Assembly: GCA_964444385.1 (NCBI GenBank)
Contig: CAYUHD010000001.1
Coordinates: forward strand, 1-60,029
Direction of reading: 5' to 3'
Length of the DNA stretch: 60,029 nt
Source: D2472 sp964444385
Lineage (GTDB): Bacteria > Pseudomonadota > Gammaproteobacteria > Magnimaribacterales > D2472
Part shown: positions 25,336 to 33,776 of the stretch, one piece after another
How positions within the stretch are numbered: the stretch's first letter is position 1
Layout: each line of letters begins with the position of its first letter
Notes under the pieces: model-generated
The model's input: only the letters and a program-made list of their open reading frames with translations
Told to the model about the DNA's origin: nothing
Database searches by the model: none
Translations under genes and position numbers: made by a program

Positions 25336-26520
25336 CACGCTTTTAGACAGGATAGCAATTTTTGGTATTTAACAGGCTTCAATGAAGCAGAGTCAACATT
25401 GGTACTTTTGGTTAACGAAAAAAATAAAGTTCAATCAATAGCATTTGTTCCAGAGAAAGATGAGTTAAAAGAAATTTGGGATGGTTACAGAGCTGGACCA
25501 GAGGGCGCCATGAATGATCATGGTTTTGATCTTGCATTTAATAACACAGAAATTGATAACAGATTGCCAGATCTGTTAGCGGGTCGCAATCAAGTTTTTT
25601 ACCCAGTTGGAAAGAGCCAGACTTTAGATGCAGATATTATTGAGTGGATTAAAACTGCAAAATCAAAAGATAGACACAGCGCAGCTATCGATATTGCTGA
25701 TGCATCATCTAAGATCGGAAACCAAAGACTTATAAAAGATGAAGATGAGATTGAAATAATGAAAAAGGCTTGTCAAATTTCTGCTGAAGCTCATGTAGAG
25801 GCAATGAAATTTGTTCAGTCAGGGATGACAGAGCAGGAAGTGGAGGCATTTTACCTGTATGAATTTTCAAAAAGAGGAGGACGTTTTTCTGCCTACACGC
25901 CTATTGTTGCAGGTGGTGAAAATGCTTGTGTTCTTCACTACGTTGAAAATTCAAAATCCTTAAAAGATGGTGAGTTGCTTCTAGTTGATGCAGGATGTGA
26001 GTTTGAATTGTATGCATCTGATATTACAAGAACTTATCCAATTAATGGTAAATTCACCGCTCCCCAACTTGCCATTTATGAAGTGGTTTTAGAGGCGCAA
26101 TTTAAAAGTATTGAAGCAATCTCCACCAATAATAATGTAATGGATGCTCAAATAATCTCTGAAAAAATTATTACACAGGGCTTGATTGATCTAGGAATAT
26201 TAAATGGTTCAATGGAAGATTTGCATGCCGCAGGAGCCTTTAAGAATTTTTATATGCATAAAATTGGTCATTGGTTAGGAATTGATGTTCATGATGCTGG
26301 AGATTACATGGAAGAAGGTGAGTTTATGAAGTTTAAGCCTGGCATGGTTACAACAGTTGAGCCTGGTATCTACATACCATCATCTGCTGATGTAGAAGAT
26401 AAATGGAAGGGAATAGGAATAAGAATCGAAGATGATATTTTGGTTACGGTTAATGGTAATGAGAATCTCACTGGATTTGTTCCCTCTGATCCAAAAGAGA
26501 TCGAAGCATTAATGGCATAG
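25336..26520 (+). CDS. pepP: Xaa-Pro aminopeptidase PepP (N-terminus in assembly gap)
   Basis: PepP removes N-terminal residues that precede proline, using two manganese ions. The frame is open from the gap edge: HAFRQDSNFWYLTGFNE aligns with about residue 42 of E. coli PepP. Metal-binding motifs follow: LLVDAGCEFELYASDITRT (two Asp), HKIGHWLGIDVHDAG (His), TTVEPGIYIP (Glu), GIGIRIEDDI (Glu). About 394 residues are present of roughly 440. ubiH follows after seven bases, matching the pepP-ubiH order in E. coli. Confidence 0.95.
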   Translation, partial: HAFRQDSNFWYLTGFNEAESTLVLLVNEKNKVQSIAFVPEKDELKEIWDGYRAGPEGAMNDHGFDLAFNNTEIDNRLPDLLAGRNQVFYPVGKSQTLDADIIEWIKTAKSKDRHSAAIDIADASSKIGNQRLIKDEDEIEIMKKACQISAEAHVEAMKFVQSGMTEQEVEAFYLYEFSKRGGRFSAYTPIVAGGENACVLHYVENSKSLKDGELLLVDAGCEFELYASDITRTYPINGKFTAPQLAIYEVVLEAQFKSIEAISTNNNVMDAQIISEKIITQGLIDLGILNGSMEDLHAAGAFKNFYMHKIGHWLGIDVHDAGDYMEEGEFMKFKPGMVTTVEPGIYIPSSADVEDKWKGIGIRIEDDILVTVNGNENLTGFVPSDPKEIEALMA

Positions 26521-26527
26521 CACTTTT

Positions 26528-27676
26528 ATGATTCAATCTGTATTGATTTCCGGTGGCGGAATTGCAGGGTCCTTACTTGGTCTAGAGCTTGCTACCCGAA
26601 ATATACCTTTTAAGATAATTGAAAAAAAACCATTTGAGCCTTCTGATACTGATCACATAAGAACTTTAACTTTAAATTTAAGCGCTTGTGAAAGACTGGA
26701 CCAGCTGGGAGTCGAGATATCTTCAGCGTGTATCCAAAAAATGAAAATCTTTGATGGTTCTGGATCGGGGCGATTATCCTTTAATTCTAATGATGCAAAC
26801 ATAGATTATTTAGCAAAAGTATTTAGCTTTAATGATTTAAGGGAGGCTCTGATTAAAAGAATTGGGGGTTCGATAACTGTTGGAGAGGAAATAACCTCTT
26901 TTCAAGCTACTGAATCTGGAATTCAAGCCAACTTAAGCAACCGCTCAAATTTAGAGACCGATCTACTAGTTATAGCTGAAGGAAGGAATTCTGCTTTGGC
27001 TAAATCCATCGGATCAGAAAGCTTTACCAAGGACTATCAACAAATTGCTCAAACATTTCATGTTGACATTCCTGGGCTTAAAGCTGAAGAAGCCATTCAA
27101 ATCTTTTATGAGAAAGAAATTTTTGCCTTAATGCCATATATAAATGGCTCTTCCATTAATCAATTTTCAGTAGTTTGGTCAATGCCAAAAGAGCTAGCTA
27201 GAAATCTAACATTAGATAATATTTCTGAACATCTTCAAAAGTTTGAAAAAAAACTTTCTTGTAGAATAAAAGTTACAAGCGATTTACTCTCATTTCCACT
27301 TTCAGCCCACCATCTTGATGAGTATTGTGATCAAGGTGTATGTGTAATTGCTGATGCCGCTCATTCTATACATCCATTGGCAGGCCAAGGCATTAACTTA
27401 GGAATATCAGACGCAATTATTCTTGCTGAAGAAATAGAAAGAGCCATAGATGCAGATAATGATATAGGGCAATTAGCATTTTTAAAAAAATATGAATTAA
27501 GAAGAAAAGCTTTGAATTCGTCGATGATCAAGGGAGTAGATTTTCTCTTTAATATTTTTCAAGATGAAAACCCTTATCTTCGATTATTGCGCAATTCTGG
27601 ACTAAAGGCTGTTGATAAAATTAGCTTTTTAAAGAAGAATTTTATTCTGCACGCATCTGGGGCTCACAAAATTTAA
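26528..27676 (+). CDS. ubiH: UbiH/UbiF-family FAD hydroxylase (ubiquinone biosynthesis)
   Basis: Flavin monooxygenases of this family hydroxylate the ubiquinone ring. GGGIAGSLLGLELATRN is the FAD-binding dinucleotide fold; the second FAD motif is IADAAHSIHPLAGQGINLGI, the UbiH family signature. At 382 residues it is of normal size. Assignment to UbiH rather than UbiF or UbiI rests on the pepP neighbour; the sequence alone does not decide the ring position. It complements ubiE and ubiB elsewhere in the window. Confidence 0.88.
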   Translation: MIQSVLISGGGIAGSLLGLELATRNIPFKIIEKKPFEPSDTDHIRTLTLNLSACERLDQLGVEISSACIQKMKIFDGSGSGRLSFNSNDANIDYLAKVFSFNDLREALIKRIGGSITVGEEITSFQATESGIQANLSNRSNLETDLLVIAEGRNSALAKSIGSESFTKDYQQIAQTFHVDIPGLKAEEAIQIFYEKEIFALMPYINGSSINQFSVVWSMPKELARNLTLDNISEHLQKFEKKLSCRIKVTSDLLSFPLSAHHLDEYCDQGVCVIADAAHSIHPLAGQGINLGISDAIILAEEIERAIDADNDIGQLAFLKKYELRRKALNSSMIKGVDFLFNIFQDENPYLRLLRNSGLKAVDKISFLKKNFILHASGAHKI

Positions 27677-27681
27677 TCAAA

Positions 27682-28281
27682 TTATTTTTTATTCCAGTAA
27701 GGAATTTTTAATTTTTTAAACAACTCTACTACCTCATGAATAGGTAAGCCTACAATATTAGAGTAACTGCCTTTTATTTCTTTAATAAAGGCTGAGCCAT
27801 AACCTTGAATTCCATAACCGCCTGCTTTATCAAAAGGTTCATTTGTTTTACAGTACTCCTTGCAATCATTTAAACTTAATTCGGCAAACCCCACCTTCGA
27901 TTCAGCACTTACTGTATGAAATTCTGCTTTATCTGATAATACAATGCCAATTGTCACCCCAGTAATCACTGAGTGAGTTTTTCCAGAAAATTTCATTAAC
28001 ATACTTATGGCTTCAGATTCTGATTCTGGTTTACCAAAGATTTCTTCTTCTAACACAACAATAGTATCTGCAGCTAAAACCGGAAAAATAACTTTTTTTT
28101 GATCAAAGATATATCGAACGCCTTCTTGGCATTTTAGAGCTGATAGTGAAGTGACATTTTCTTTGGCAGATTTTTTTGGGTTGATAGCTTCATCAACCTC
28201 GATATCTATAGTTTGATGCTCTACTCCAATTTGACTTAAAAGTTCGGTTCTTCGAGGAGATTTGGAGGCTAGGTAGATCAT
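27682..28281 (-). CDS. maf: Maf-family nucleotide pyrophosphatase
   Basis: Maf proteins hydrolyse non-canonical or dTTP/UTP nucleotides and can arrest septation when overproduced. LASKSPRRTELLSQIG is the N-terminal P-loop-like signature, VLAADTIVVLE carries the catalytic Asp, and GKPESESEAISML and FDKAGGYGIQGYGSAF complete the family pattern. At 199 residues it is normal. The Arg/Gln pattern looks like the YhdE (dTTP/UTP) subgroup, but that is inference. It converges on ubiH with five bases between. Confidence 0.92.
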   Translation of the reverse strand: MIYLASKSPRRTELLSQIGVEHQTIDIEVDEAINPKKSAKENVTSLSALKCQEGVRYIFDQKKVIFPVLAADTIVVLEEEIFGKPESESEAISMLMKFSGKTHSVITGVTIGIVLSDKAEFHTVSAESKVGFAELSLNDCKEYCKTNEPFDKAGGYGIQGYGSAFIKEIKGSYSNIVGLPIHEVVELFKKLKIPYWNKK

Positions 28282-28308
28282 GAATTACAATTTTAACAGG
28301 AGATAATT

Positions 28309-29190
28309 ATGACCAATCAAAATAAAAGAGTAATTTTAGTCACTGGAGCCAGTAGAGGGGTAGGAAAGGGTATTGCTGAAGGTATTGCAAGACCTGGAGA
28401 TTTCATTATTTGTGCTGCTAGAAGTCAGAGCAAAAGATCTACCGTTCGACAATTTGGATTTGAGATTCAAAGTAGCCTCGATAGCACGGTTGAAAAAATT
28501 GAAGAAAAGGGCGCTAAGGGCATCGCTTATTGTATTGATTTAAACAATCAAGATGAAATTTTAAAACTTTCTGGATACATTAAAAAAGAATTTGGTCAAT
28601 TAGATCTCCTGATTCATTCTGCTTGTCAAATTCATGATGATTTGGTTGAACCAAAACCTTATTGGGAGAAATCAGTTGATCTTTGGTCGATTATGGACGT
28701 TGGATTGAAATCTAACTATCTTTTATCACATGCGTTAACTCCCCTCATGATAGAAAGCAAAGGCAAGTTAATACTACAAATTTCTTCTCATGGAGCCATG
28801 TGCTATATGCACGGACCTATTTACGGTGCACAAAAAGCCGGTATTGATAAAATGGCTTTTGATATGGCTTATGATCTTAAACCTTTTGATATATGTTCAT
28901 TGTCATTATGGTCTGGAATAGTAAAGGATGAGAAAACTCAAAAAGTGAGTGAAATGCATGGCGAGCAATATGCTGAGTTTCTTAAAGGAGCTGCCAGTCA
29001 AGAATATGCTGGTTTAGTTATTAATGGGCTTTATGATGACACTAAACTCATGAGCATGTCAGGGAAAACACTTTTAGCTGCAGAGATTGGAGATCAATAT
29101 GGAATTCAAGATATAGATGATTGCACTCCCAAGAGTGATAGAGATGCTCTAGGAGGCCCTAGGGATTTTTCAGAAGCAGTGGTTTATTAA
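28309..29190 (+). CDS. Short-chain dehydrogenase/reductase (DHRS1-like)
   Basis: A classical-type SDR oxidoreductase, probably NADP(H)-linked. LVTGASRGVGKGIAEGI is the TGxxxGxG cofactor motif; the active-site Ser lies in LILQISSHGAM and the YxxxK in IYGAQKAGIDKMA. The usual NNAG structural motif is replaced by HSAC (LLIHSACQIHDD), and spacing resembles animal DHRS1. ATAATT precedes ATG with AGGAGATA as a good ribosome site. At 293 residues it is slightly longer than a typical 250-residue SDR. Substrate unknown. Confidence 0.87.
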   Translation: MTNQNKRVILVTGASRGVGKGIAEGIARPGDFIICAARSQSKRSTVRQFGFEIQSSLDSTVEKIEEKGAKGIAYCIDLNNQDEILKLSGYIKKEFGQLDLLIHSACQIHDDLVEPKPYWEKSVDLWSIMDVGLKSNYLLSHALTPLMIESKGKLILQISSHGAMCYMHGPIYGAQKAGIDKMAFDMAYDLKPFDICSLSLWSGIVKDEKTQKVSEMHGEQYAEFLKGAASQEYAGLVINGLYDDTKLMSMSGKTLLAAEIGDQYGIQDIDDCTPKSDRDALGGPRDFSEAVVY

Positions 29191-29427
29191 TTAGACTTTT
29201 TCGCCGCGAGACCTCATATCTTTGAGAACTTCGTCGATGCCTTTTTTGTCAATGATACGCATGCCCTTAGTTGAAAGCTTAAGGGTCACAAATCTATTTT
29301 CTGACTCAACCCAAAATTTATGCGTGTGAAGGTTGGGAAAAAACTTCCTTTTCACTCGGTTATTAGCATGGGAAACGTGATTACCACTTTGAGGTATTTT
29401 CCCAGTTACTTGACATACTTTACTCAT
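29191..29427 (-). CDS. rpmB: 50S ribosomal protein L28
   Basis: L28 is a small protein of the large ribosomal subunit. MSKVCQVTGKIPQSGNHVSH and NNRVKRKFFPNLH are typical gammaproteobacterial L28, at the exact 78-residue family length. rpmG (L33), which normally follows rpmB, is not present here; the convergent SDR ends directly next to it. It is divergent from sixA across 54 bases. Confidence 0.97.
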   Translation of the reverse strand: MSKVCQVTGKIPQSGNHVSHANNRVKRKFFPNLHTHKFWVESENRFVTLKLSTKGMRIIDKKGIDEVLKDMRSRGEKV

Positions 29428-29481
29428 TGAAACGCGATTTTATAGGACATAGAGAGTCTTAGCAAGATAGAATTAACAAGA

Positions 29482-29976
29482 ATGAAAAATTTATTTTTGC
29501 TTCGACATGCTAAATCTAGCTGGGATAGTCCTGCATTGGCAGACTTTGATCGTCCGCTATCCAAAAGTGGAATATCCAATACAATTTTATTGTCTAAGCA
29601 CCTTGAAAAACAAAAGGTTTCATTTGATCTAGTCTTATGTAGTCCCAGTGAAAGAACCCAGTCAACTCTTGATCTAGCACTAAGCTATCTCAATCCTACC
29701 CCAGCAACTATTTTAAAAGAGAGCATTTACCATGCATCAGCATCTTCCCTTTCTCAATTAATCAAAGAGCAGGATGAAAACATTAATAATTTACTTGTGA
29801 TAGGTCACAATCCAGGCATGCATATTCTTATAGAATCACTCACCCATGAATCAATTGTCAAATTACCCACTTGTGCCTTTGCAAAGATAACAAATTTTAA
29901 TCATTGGAAAGATCTAGATGCTGGTATATTAAATCTCGAATCATTAATTACACCCAAGGAACTCAATCATGATTGA
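29482..29976 (+). CDS. sixA: SixA-like phosphohistidine phosphatase
   Basis: SixA is a histidine-phosphatase-superfamily enzyme that in E. coli dephosphorylates PtsN-system proteins. LFLLRHAKSSWDSP carries the RHG/RHA catalytic His, LVLCSPSERTQST the second Arg, and VIGHNPGMHIL the second His. At 164 residues it is the usual compact form. Its stop overlaps the dut start, implying translational coupling with nucleotide-pool cleaning. The substrate here is unknown. Confidence 0.9.
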   Translation: MKNLFLLRHAKSSWDSPALADFDRPLSKSGISNTILLSKHLEKQKVSFDLVLCSPSERTQSTLDLALSYLNPTPATILKESIYHASASSLSQLIKEQDENINNLLVIGHNPGMHILIESLTHESIVKLPTCAFAKITNFNHWKDLDAGILNLESLITPKELNHD

Positions 29977-30473
29977 TTTAAAACTAAAAATTCTTAACCC
30001 GCTTATTGGTGATTCAATCCCTTTACCAGAATATTCCACGGAAGGTTCTGCAGGTCTAGATTTAAGAGCATGCGTTGAAGAAAGTTTTATTTTAAAACCT
30101 CAAGAGTGTCAGTTAATCCCATTGGGTTTTTCTATATACATAGAAGATCCTACTCTCTCTGCTTTAGTGATTCCAAGATCTGGTCTTGGCTCAAAACATG
30201 GGATTGTCATGGGGAATNNNNNNNNNNNNNNNNNNNNNNNNNNNNNNNNNNNNNNNNNNNNNNNNNNNNNNNNNNNNNNNNNNNTCTGATTACCAGGGTG
30301 AGCTTAAAGTCCCGCTTTGGAATAGATCGACAGATGATTTTCTAGTAAGCAGCGGCGATAGAATTGCTCAGATGATTTTGGTGCCAATTAAGCAAGCGAA
30401 ATTAAGAGTGGTAGAGGATTTTTCAGAAACAGGAAGGGGGACTAAAGGATTTGGTAGTTCGGGGATTGAGTAG
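29969..30473 (+). CDS. dut: dUTP diphosphatase (interrupted by a mis-sized N run)
   Basis: Dut hydrolyses dUTP to dUMP, keeping uracil out of DNA and supplying thymidylate synthesis. Motifs in order: STEGSAGLDLRA (I), PRSGLGSKHGIVMGN (II), then after the gap SDYQGELKVPLWNRS (end of III), GDRIAQMILVP (IV), and GRGTKGFGSSG (V). The 67 Ns put the two halves in different frames, but the family needs only about six residues between MGN and SDYQG. This is one intact gene with an over-long placeholder, not two genes. Confidence 0.93.
30218..30284. other. Assembly gap, 67 N, inside dut
   Basis: Comparison with the E. coli dUTPase predicts that only six residues (18 bases) are missing here, so the 67-base estimate is too long. 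It is also not a multiple of three. Confidence 0.9.
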
Positions 30474-30477
30474 AGGC

Positions 30478-30882
30478 TTATTTGTCTTCTTCGCTTTCGC
30501 TATCTGATTCAGCATCAGTTTCTGCTTCAACAGTCTCTTCAGAAACTTCTTCAACTTCCTCAGCAATAGTTTCTTCAGCGACCTCTTCGACAGGAGTCTC
30601 TAATACTTCTTCAGATACTTTTTCGGCAGCTGTTTCTTCAACTTTATCTTCAGCTTTTTTAGCCGAGGGTTTGGATGCGCCTGATGCACCAAAGCGATCT
30701 TGGAATTTCTTCACTCTACCACCAGAATCAAGCATCTTTTGCTTTCCGGTATAGAATGGATGACATTTAGCACAAACGTCTAATGACAAATTATCTTTTA
30801 ATGTACTCATGACAGGCAACACATTACCACAGCTACAAGTTGTAGTTATTTCCTGATAATTGGGATGTATGTCTGTTTTCAT
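30478..30882 (-). CDS. rpmE: 50S ribosomal protein L31 with long acidic C-terminal tail
   Basis: L31 bridges the ribosomal subunits. The first 60-70 residues are a normal zinc-type L31: MKTDIHPNYQEITTTCSCGN with Cys16 and Cys18, then CAKCHPFYTGKQK with Cys37 and Cys40. The family normally ends near residue 70, but here about 64 more residues follow, dominated by Glu, Val, Ala and Ser (such as VEEVAEETIAEEVEEVSEE), with a Lys-rich hinge first. The frame is uninterrupted. The tail is low-complexity and probably disordered. Role unknown. Confidence 0.95.
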   Translation of the reverse strand: MKTDIHPNYQEITTTCSCGNVLPVMSTLKDNLSLDVCAKCHPFYTGKQKMLDSGGRVKKFQDRFGASGASKPSAKKAEDKVEETAAEKVSEEVLETPVEEVAEETIAEEVEEVSEETVEAETDAESDSESEEDK

Positions 30883-30939
30883 AATAAAATCAAATTTGGA
30901 TGAGCACTATACCAAATACAGATACGTTTACAAACACAT

Positions 30940-32916
30940 ATGAGTAAATTTTTTTACAATGTGGCGATCGCTATTCCGCTCAGACAAGCCTTTACCTATC
31001 ACTCAAATCAACAAGTTGTTCCAGGCACAAGAGTAGCTGTTAAATTTGGCGCAACTAATAAGCTAGGCATTGTAATTGAGGCAGTTAGCAATACAGACAT
31101 TAAAACTAAACCCATTCATATCGTCCTCGATGATCTCCCAGTATTTTCAAAAACTGAGCTTAAGATTCTTAAATGGGCATCAGATTACTACCTCCACCCA
31201 ATTGGAGAGGTTATCAGTTCATTTTTGCCTACAAATCTTCGGCAAGTAAAAAATACTCTTGATACTTCAGTCATGAATAGCAGCAAAAAAACTTTACCCA
31301 AGAATTTAAAGTTTGAAAAAAATTTAAATTCACAACAAGTCAATGCAGTAAAATTTTTAAACTCTCTGAAGGGATTTATGCCCACACTTTTGTATGGAGT
31401 CACAGGTTCAGGCAAAACAGAAGTTTACATAAGATATATAAGTGAGCATTTGTTAAACAATAAATCAGTTTTAATCCTTGCCCCTGAAATCGCATTAACA
31501 CCGCAACTTGAAAGCAGGGTTAAAGATCAATTCGGAGATTTGGTAGGAATCTACCATTCAAAAATGACGCCTAGTGCACGCTATAAAGCTTGGAAAGATT
31601 TTAGGAATGGGGATCTTAGAGTCATGATTGGGACCCGTTCTGCCGTTATGATGCCGGCGCCAAAGCTAGGACTAATCATTATGGATGAAGAGCATGATGC
31701 ATCTTATAAACAACAAGAGGGTTTTAAATTCTCGGCTAGAGACCTTGCAATAAAAAGAGCGCAAATTTTAAAAATCCCGATTATCCTTGGCTCAGCAACA
31801 CCCTCTTTAAGAACGCTCAAACTGGTTGAAGAAAAGAAATTTGGCATTTTCAAATTAACAAAAAGGGTTACCCAAAAAAATCCGCCAAAATTTTCTATTC
31901 TAGATATCAATGAGGTCAAATTAGTTAGCGGCCTTGCTCCACAGGCGATAGAGGCAATTGCTCAGACCTTAAAGCACAAAAAACAAGCCATGATATTTAT
32001 TAATCGGCGCGGTTTTGCCCCCCAATTTATATGCTCTTATTGTGAATGGAGGGCTATGTGTAACAGTTGCGACTCTAGCCTAGTTTTTCATCATCAGGCT
32101 GCAAGATTAATTTGTCATCGTTGTGATTCAGCTTTTGGCATCCCATCTCATTGTCCTAGCTGTTCAAAAGAGCAACTATCTTTTCTTGGCACAGGCACAG
32201 AACAACTGGAGGATACTTTAAAAGAATTTTTCCCCGATACATTAATTCATAGAATGGATCGAGACTCAACCAAAAAAGTTGGTTCCTTAGAAAACATACT
32301 TTCTGATATAAAAAGTTCAGAGACTGGTATTCTCGTTGGCACACAGATGCTTATTAAGGGGCATGATTTTCCAAACTTAGAATTGGTTGTGGCGGTCGAT
32401 GTTGATCAAGGCATTACAAGCTTAAATACATCAGCCATAGAGGAAATGGGGCAACAATTGATTCAAGTGGCCGGACGAGCAGGGCGGTTGGACGGCAATT
32501 CAACAGTATTGGTGCAATCTAGGTATGTACATGATCAGAATCTCTTGCAATTGAAGAGTGGAAATTATTTAAATTTTGCAAGCTCTCTGATGCTGCAGCG
32601 TCAAGCTATGAATCAACCCCCATATTCCTTTGAGGCAACTATCAAAGCCTCATCTCCCAAAGCTCAAACCAATATAGAGATGCTAACTTATGCAAAGCAG
32701 TTTATAGATACTAGTAAATGTATGGTTATAGGGCCCATACCAGCAATCCAATCCAAAGTAAGGGGCTCATATCAGCATCATTTAGTTATTCAAGCGAATA
32801 CGCGAACCTCTCTAAATAAGCTTTTGGTAGGCATCTCAGACTCTTTAATTGCAGATAAAAATAAGATTTCTAAGAAAGTTCGTTGGAGTATAAATGTTGA
32901 TCCGATAGAATTTTAG
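30940..32916 (+). CDS. priA: Primosomal protein N' (PriA helicase)
   Basis: PriA restarts stalled replication forks. An N-terminal DNA-binding domain precedes Walker A GVTGSGKTEVY (residue ~155), DEEH box (LIIMDEEHDASYKQQEG) and GSATPSL. Next come the zinc-binding region with paired cysteines (CSYCEWRAMCNSC, CHRCDSAFGIPSHCPSC), then LVGTQMLIKGHDFPNL and the QVAGRAGR motif VI. At 658 residues it is a little shorter than the 732 of E. coli. It is divergent from rpmE, as in many gammaproteobacteria; its stop overlaps that of the convergent SDR. Confidence 0.96.
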   Translation: MSKFFYNVAIAIPLRQAFTYHSNQQVVPGTRVAVKFGATNKLGIVIEAVSNTDIKTKPIHIVLDDLPVFSKTELKILKWASDYYLHPIGEVISSFLPTNLRQVKNTLDTSVMNSSKKTLPKNLKFEKNLNSQQVNAVKFLNSLKGFMPTLLYGVTGSGKTEVYIRYISEHLLNNKSVLILAPEIALTPQLESRVKDQFGDLVGIYHSKMTPSARYKAWKDFRNGDLRVMIGTRSAVMMPAPKLGLIIMDEEHDASYKQQEGFKFSARDLAIKRAQILKIPIILGSATPSLRTLKLVEEKKFGIFKLTKRVTQKNPPKFSILDINEVKLVSGLAPQAIEAIAQTLKHKKQAMIFINRRGFAPQFICSYCEWRAMCNSCDSSLVFHHQAARLICHRCDSAFGIPSHCPSCSKEQLSFLGTGTEQLEDTLKEFFPDTLIHRMDRDSTKKVGSLENILSDIKSSETGILVGTQMLIKGHDFPNLELVVAVDVDQGITSLNTSAIEEMGQQLIQVAGRAGRLDGNSTVLVQSRYVHDQNLLQLKSGNYLNFASSLMLQRQAMNQPPYSFEATIKASSPKAQTNIEMLTYAKQFIDTSKCMVIGPIPAIQSKVRGSYQHHLVIQANTRTSLNKLLVGISDSLIADKNKISKKVRWSINVDPIEF

Positions 32917-33776
32917 AGCTCAAATTTTTGATTCACCAATTCTTCAGATAGGTTCCAAAGTTTATTTGCTTCTTCAAGATTTTTTGAGTAGGTAGAAGAT
33001 TTAGTTATTTTAGAGTTAAAAAAGTATTCACCAGTAACTCCATCGTCTTGTTTGGTTGCAAGATAAATAATGCTCTCAGCACCTTTTAGCGGGGATCTAA
33101 AAAAAGGTTTCAAAATTAATCTTAAGGGCTTGCTATACCAAGCTTTATTTTGACTCCCAAGTGAAGTGTTTACTCCACCAGGATGAATGGCATTAACTGA
33201 AATATTATCTGTAGATAGCTTAATGGCCAAATATCTTGTAAAAAGCAAGTTTGCAAGTTTTGATTGCCCATAAACTCTTAAACCTTGTCGAAAGTTATTT
33301 TTAAAGTTGATATCTTCCCATTGCATTTCTTTTACAAATGAATGAGCAGCGGAAGATACGCTAATTATTCTTGTTTCCTCTTTTCCTTTCATCTTGTTGA
33401 TAAGTAAATTTGTAAAAAGAAAATATCCTAGATGATTAACAGCGAATGTATTTTCAATTCCATCACTGGTCTCATGGTAAGAGGTGTTAACAACTCCAGC
33501 ATTGTTAATTAATACATCAATATTTGTACATAAATCAATGATCTTAGTCGCACACTTTCTAATAGAATCTTGGCTTGAAAAATCGCAATGTACCGCATGG
33601 ACCTCAGCATTAGTAGAAAGATTTTTAATTTCAGAGAGAAGATTGTCTGCTAAATCTTTATTGCGATAGGTAAAAAACATTTTTGGATTCTCTTTTGCTA
33701 GCTCTATGGCTGCGGCTTTACCAATACCATTTGTGGCTCCTGAAATGACAACCGTTTTATTATTTAGACTCCACAT
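32913..33776 (-). CDS. Short-chain dehydrogenase (retinol dehydrogenase-like)
   Basis: An SDR oxidoreductase resembling eukaryotic retinol dehydrogenase/WW-domain oxidoreductase-like proteins. VVISGATNGIGKAAAIELA is the cofactor motif, VLINNAGVVNTSYHE the NNAG motif, IISVSSAAHSF the Ser, and YGQSKLANLL the YxxxK. At 287 residues it is full length. The lipid-like substrates of this subgroup are inferred from homologues only. It begins directly where amiB ends (base 33776 shared) and ends interleaved with the priA stop. Confidence 0.88.
   Translation of the reverse strand: MWSLNNKTVVISGATNGIGKAAAIELAKENPKMFFTYRNKDLADNLLSEIKNLSTNAEVHAVHCDFSSQDSIRKCATKIIDLCTNIDVLINNAGVVNTSYHETSDGIENTFAVNHLGYFLFTNLLINKMKGKEETRIISVSSAAHSFVKEMQWEDINFKNNFRQGLRVYGQSKLANLLFTRYLAIKLSTDNISVNAIHPGGVNTSLGSQNKAWYSKPLRLILKPFFRSPLKGAESIIYLATKQDDGVTGEYFFNSKITKSSTYSKNLEEANKLWNLSEELVNQKFEL

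Noticed and set aside
25336..25382. Apparent ZapA N-terminus reading through the 100 Ns on the minus strand
   Set aside because: The residues beyond the gap (KYQKLLSCLKA) are antisense to PepP codons HAFRQDSNFWY, a conserved motif, so they are a shadow frame.
30106..30345. Additional ORFs crossing the dut gap
   Set aside because: They are out of frame with the dUTPase motifs on both sides and exist only because Ns are read as open.
30482..30754. Ser/Thr-rich 90-residue plus-strand ORF
   Set aside because: It is the antisense of the Glu-rich L31 tail; the low complexity explains the long open frame.
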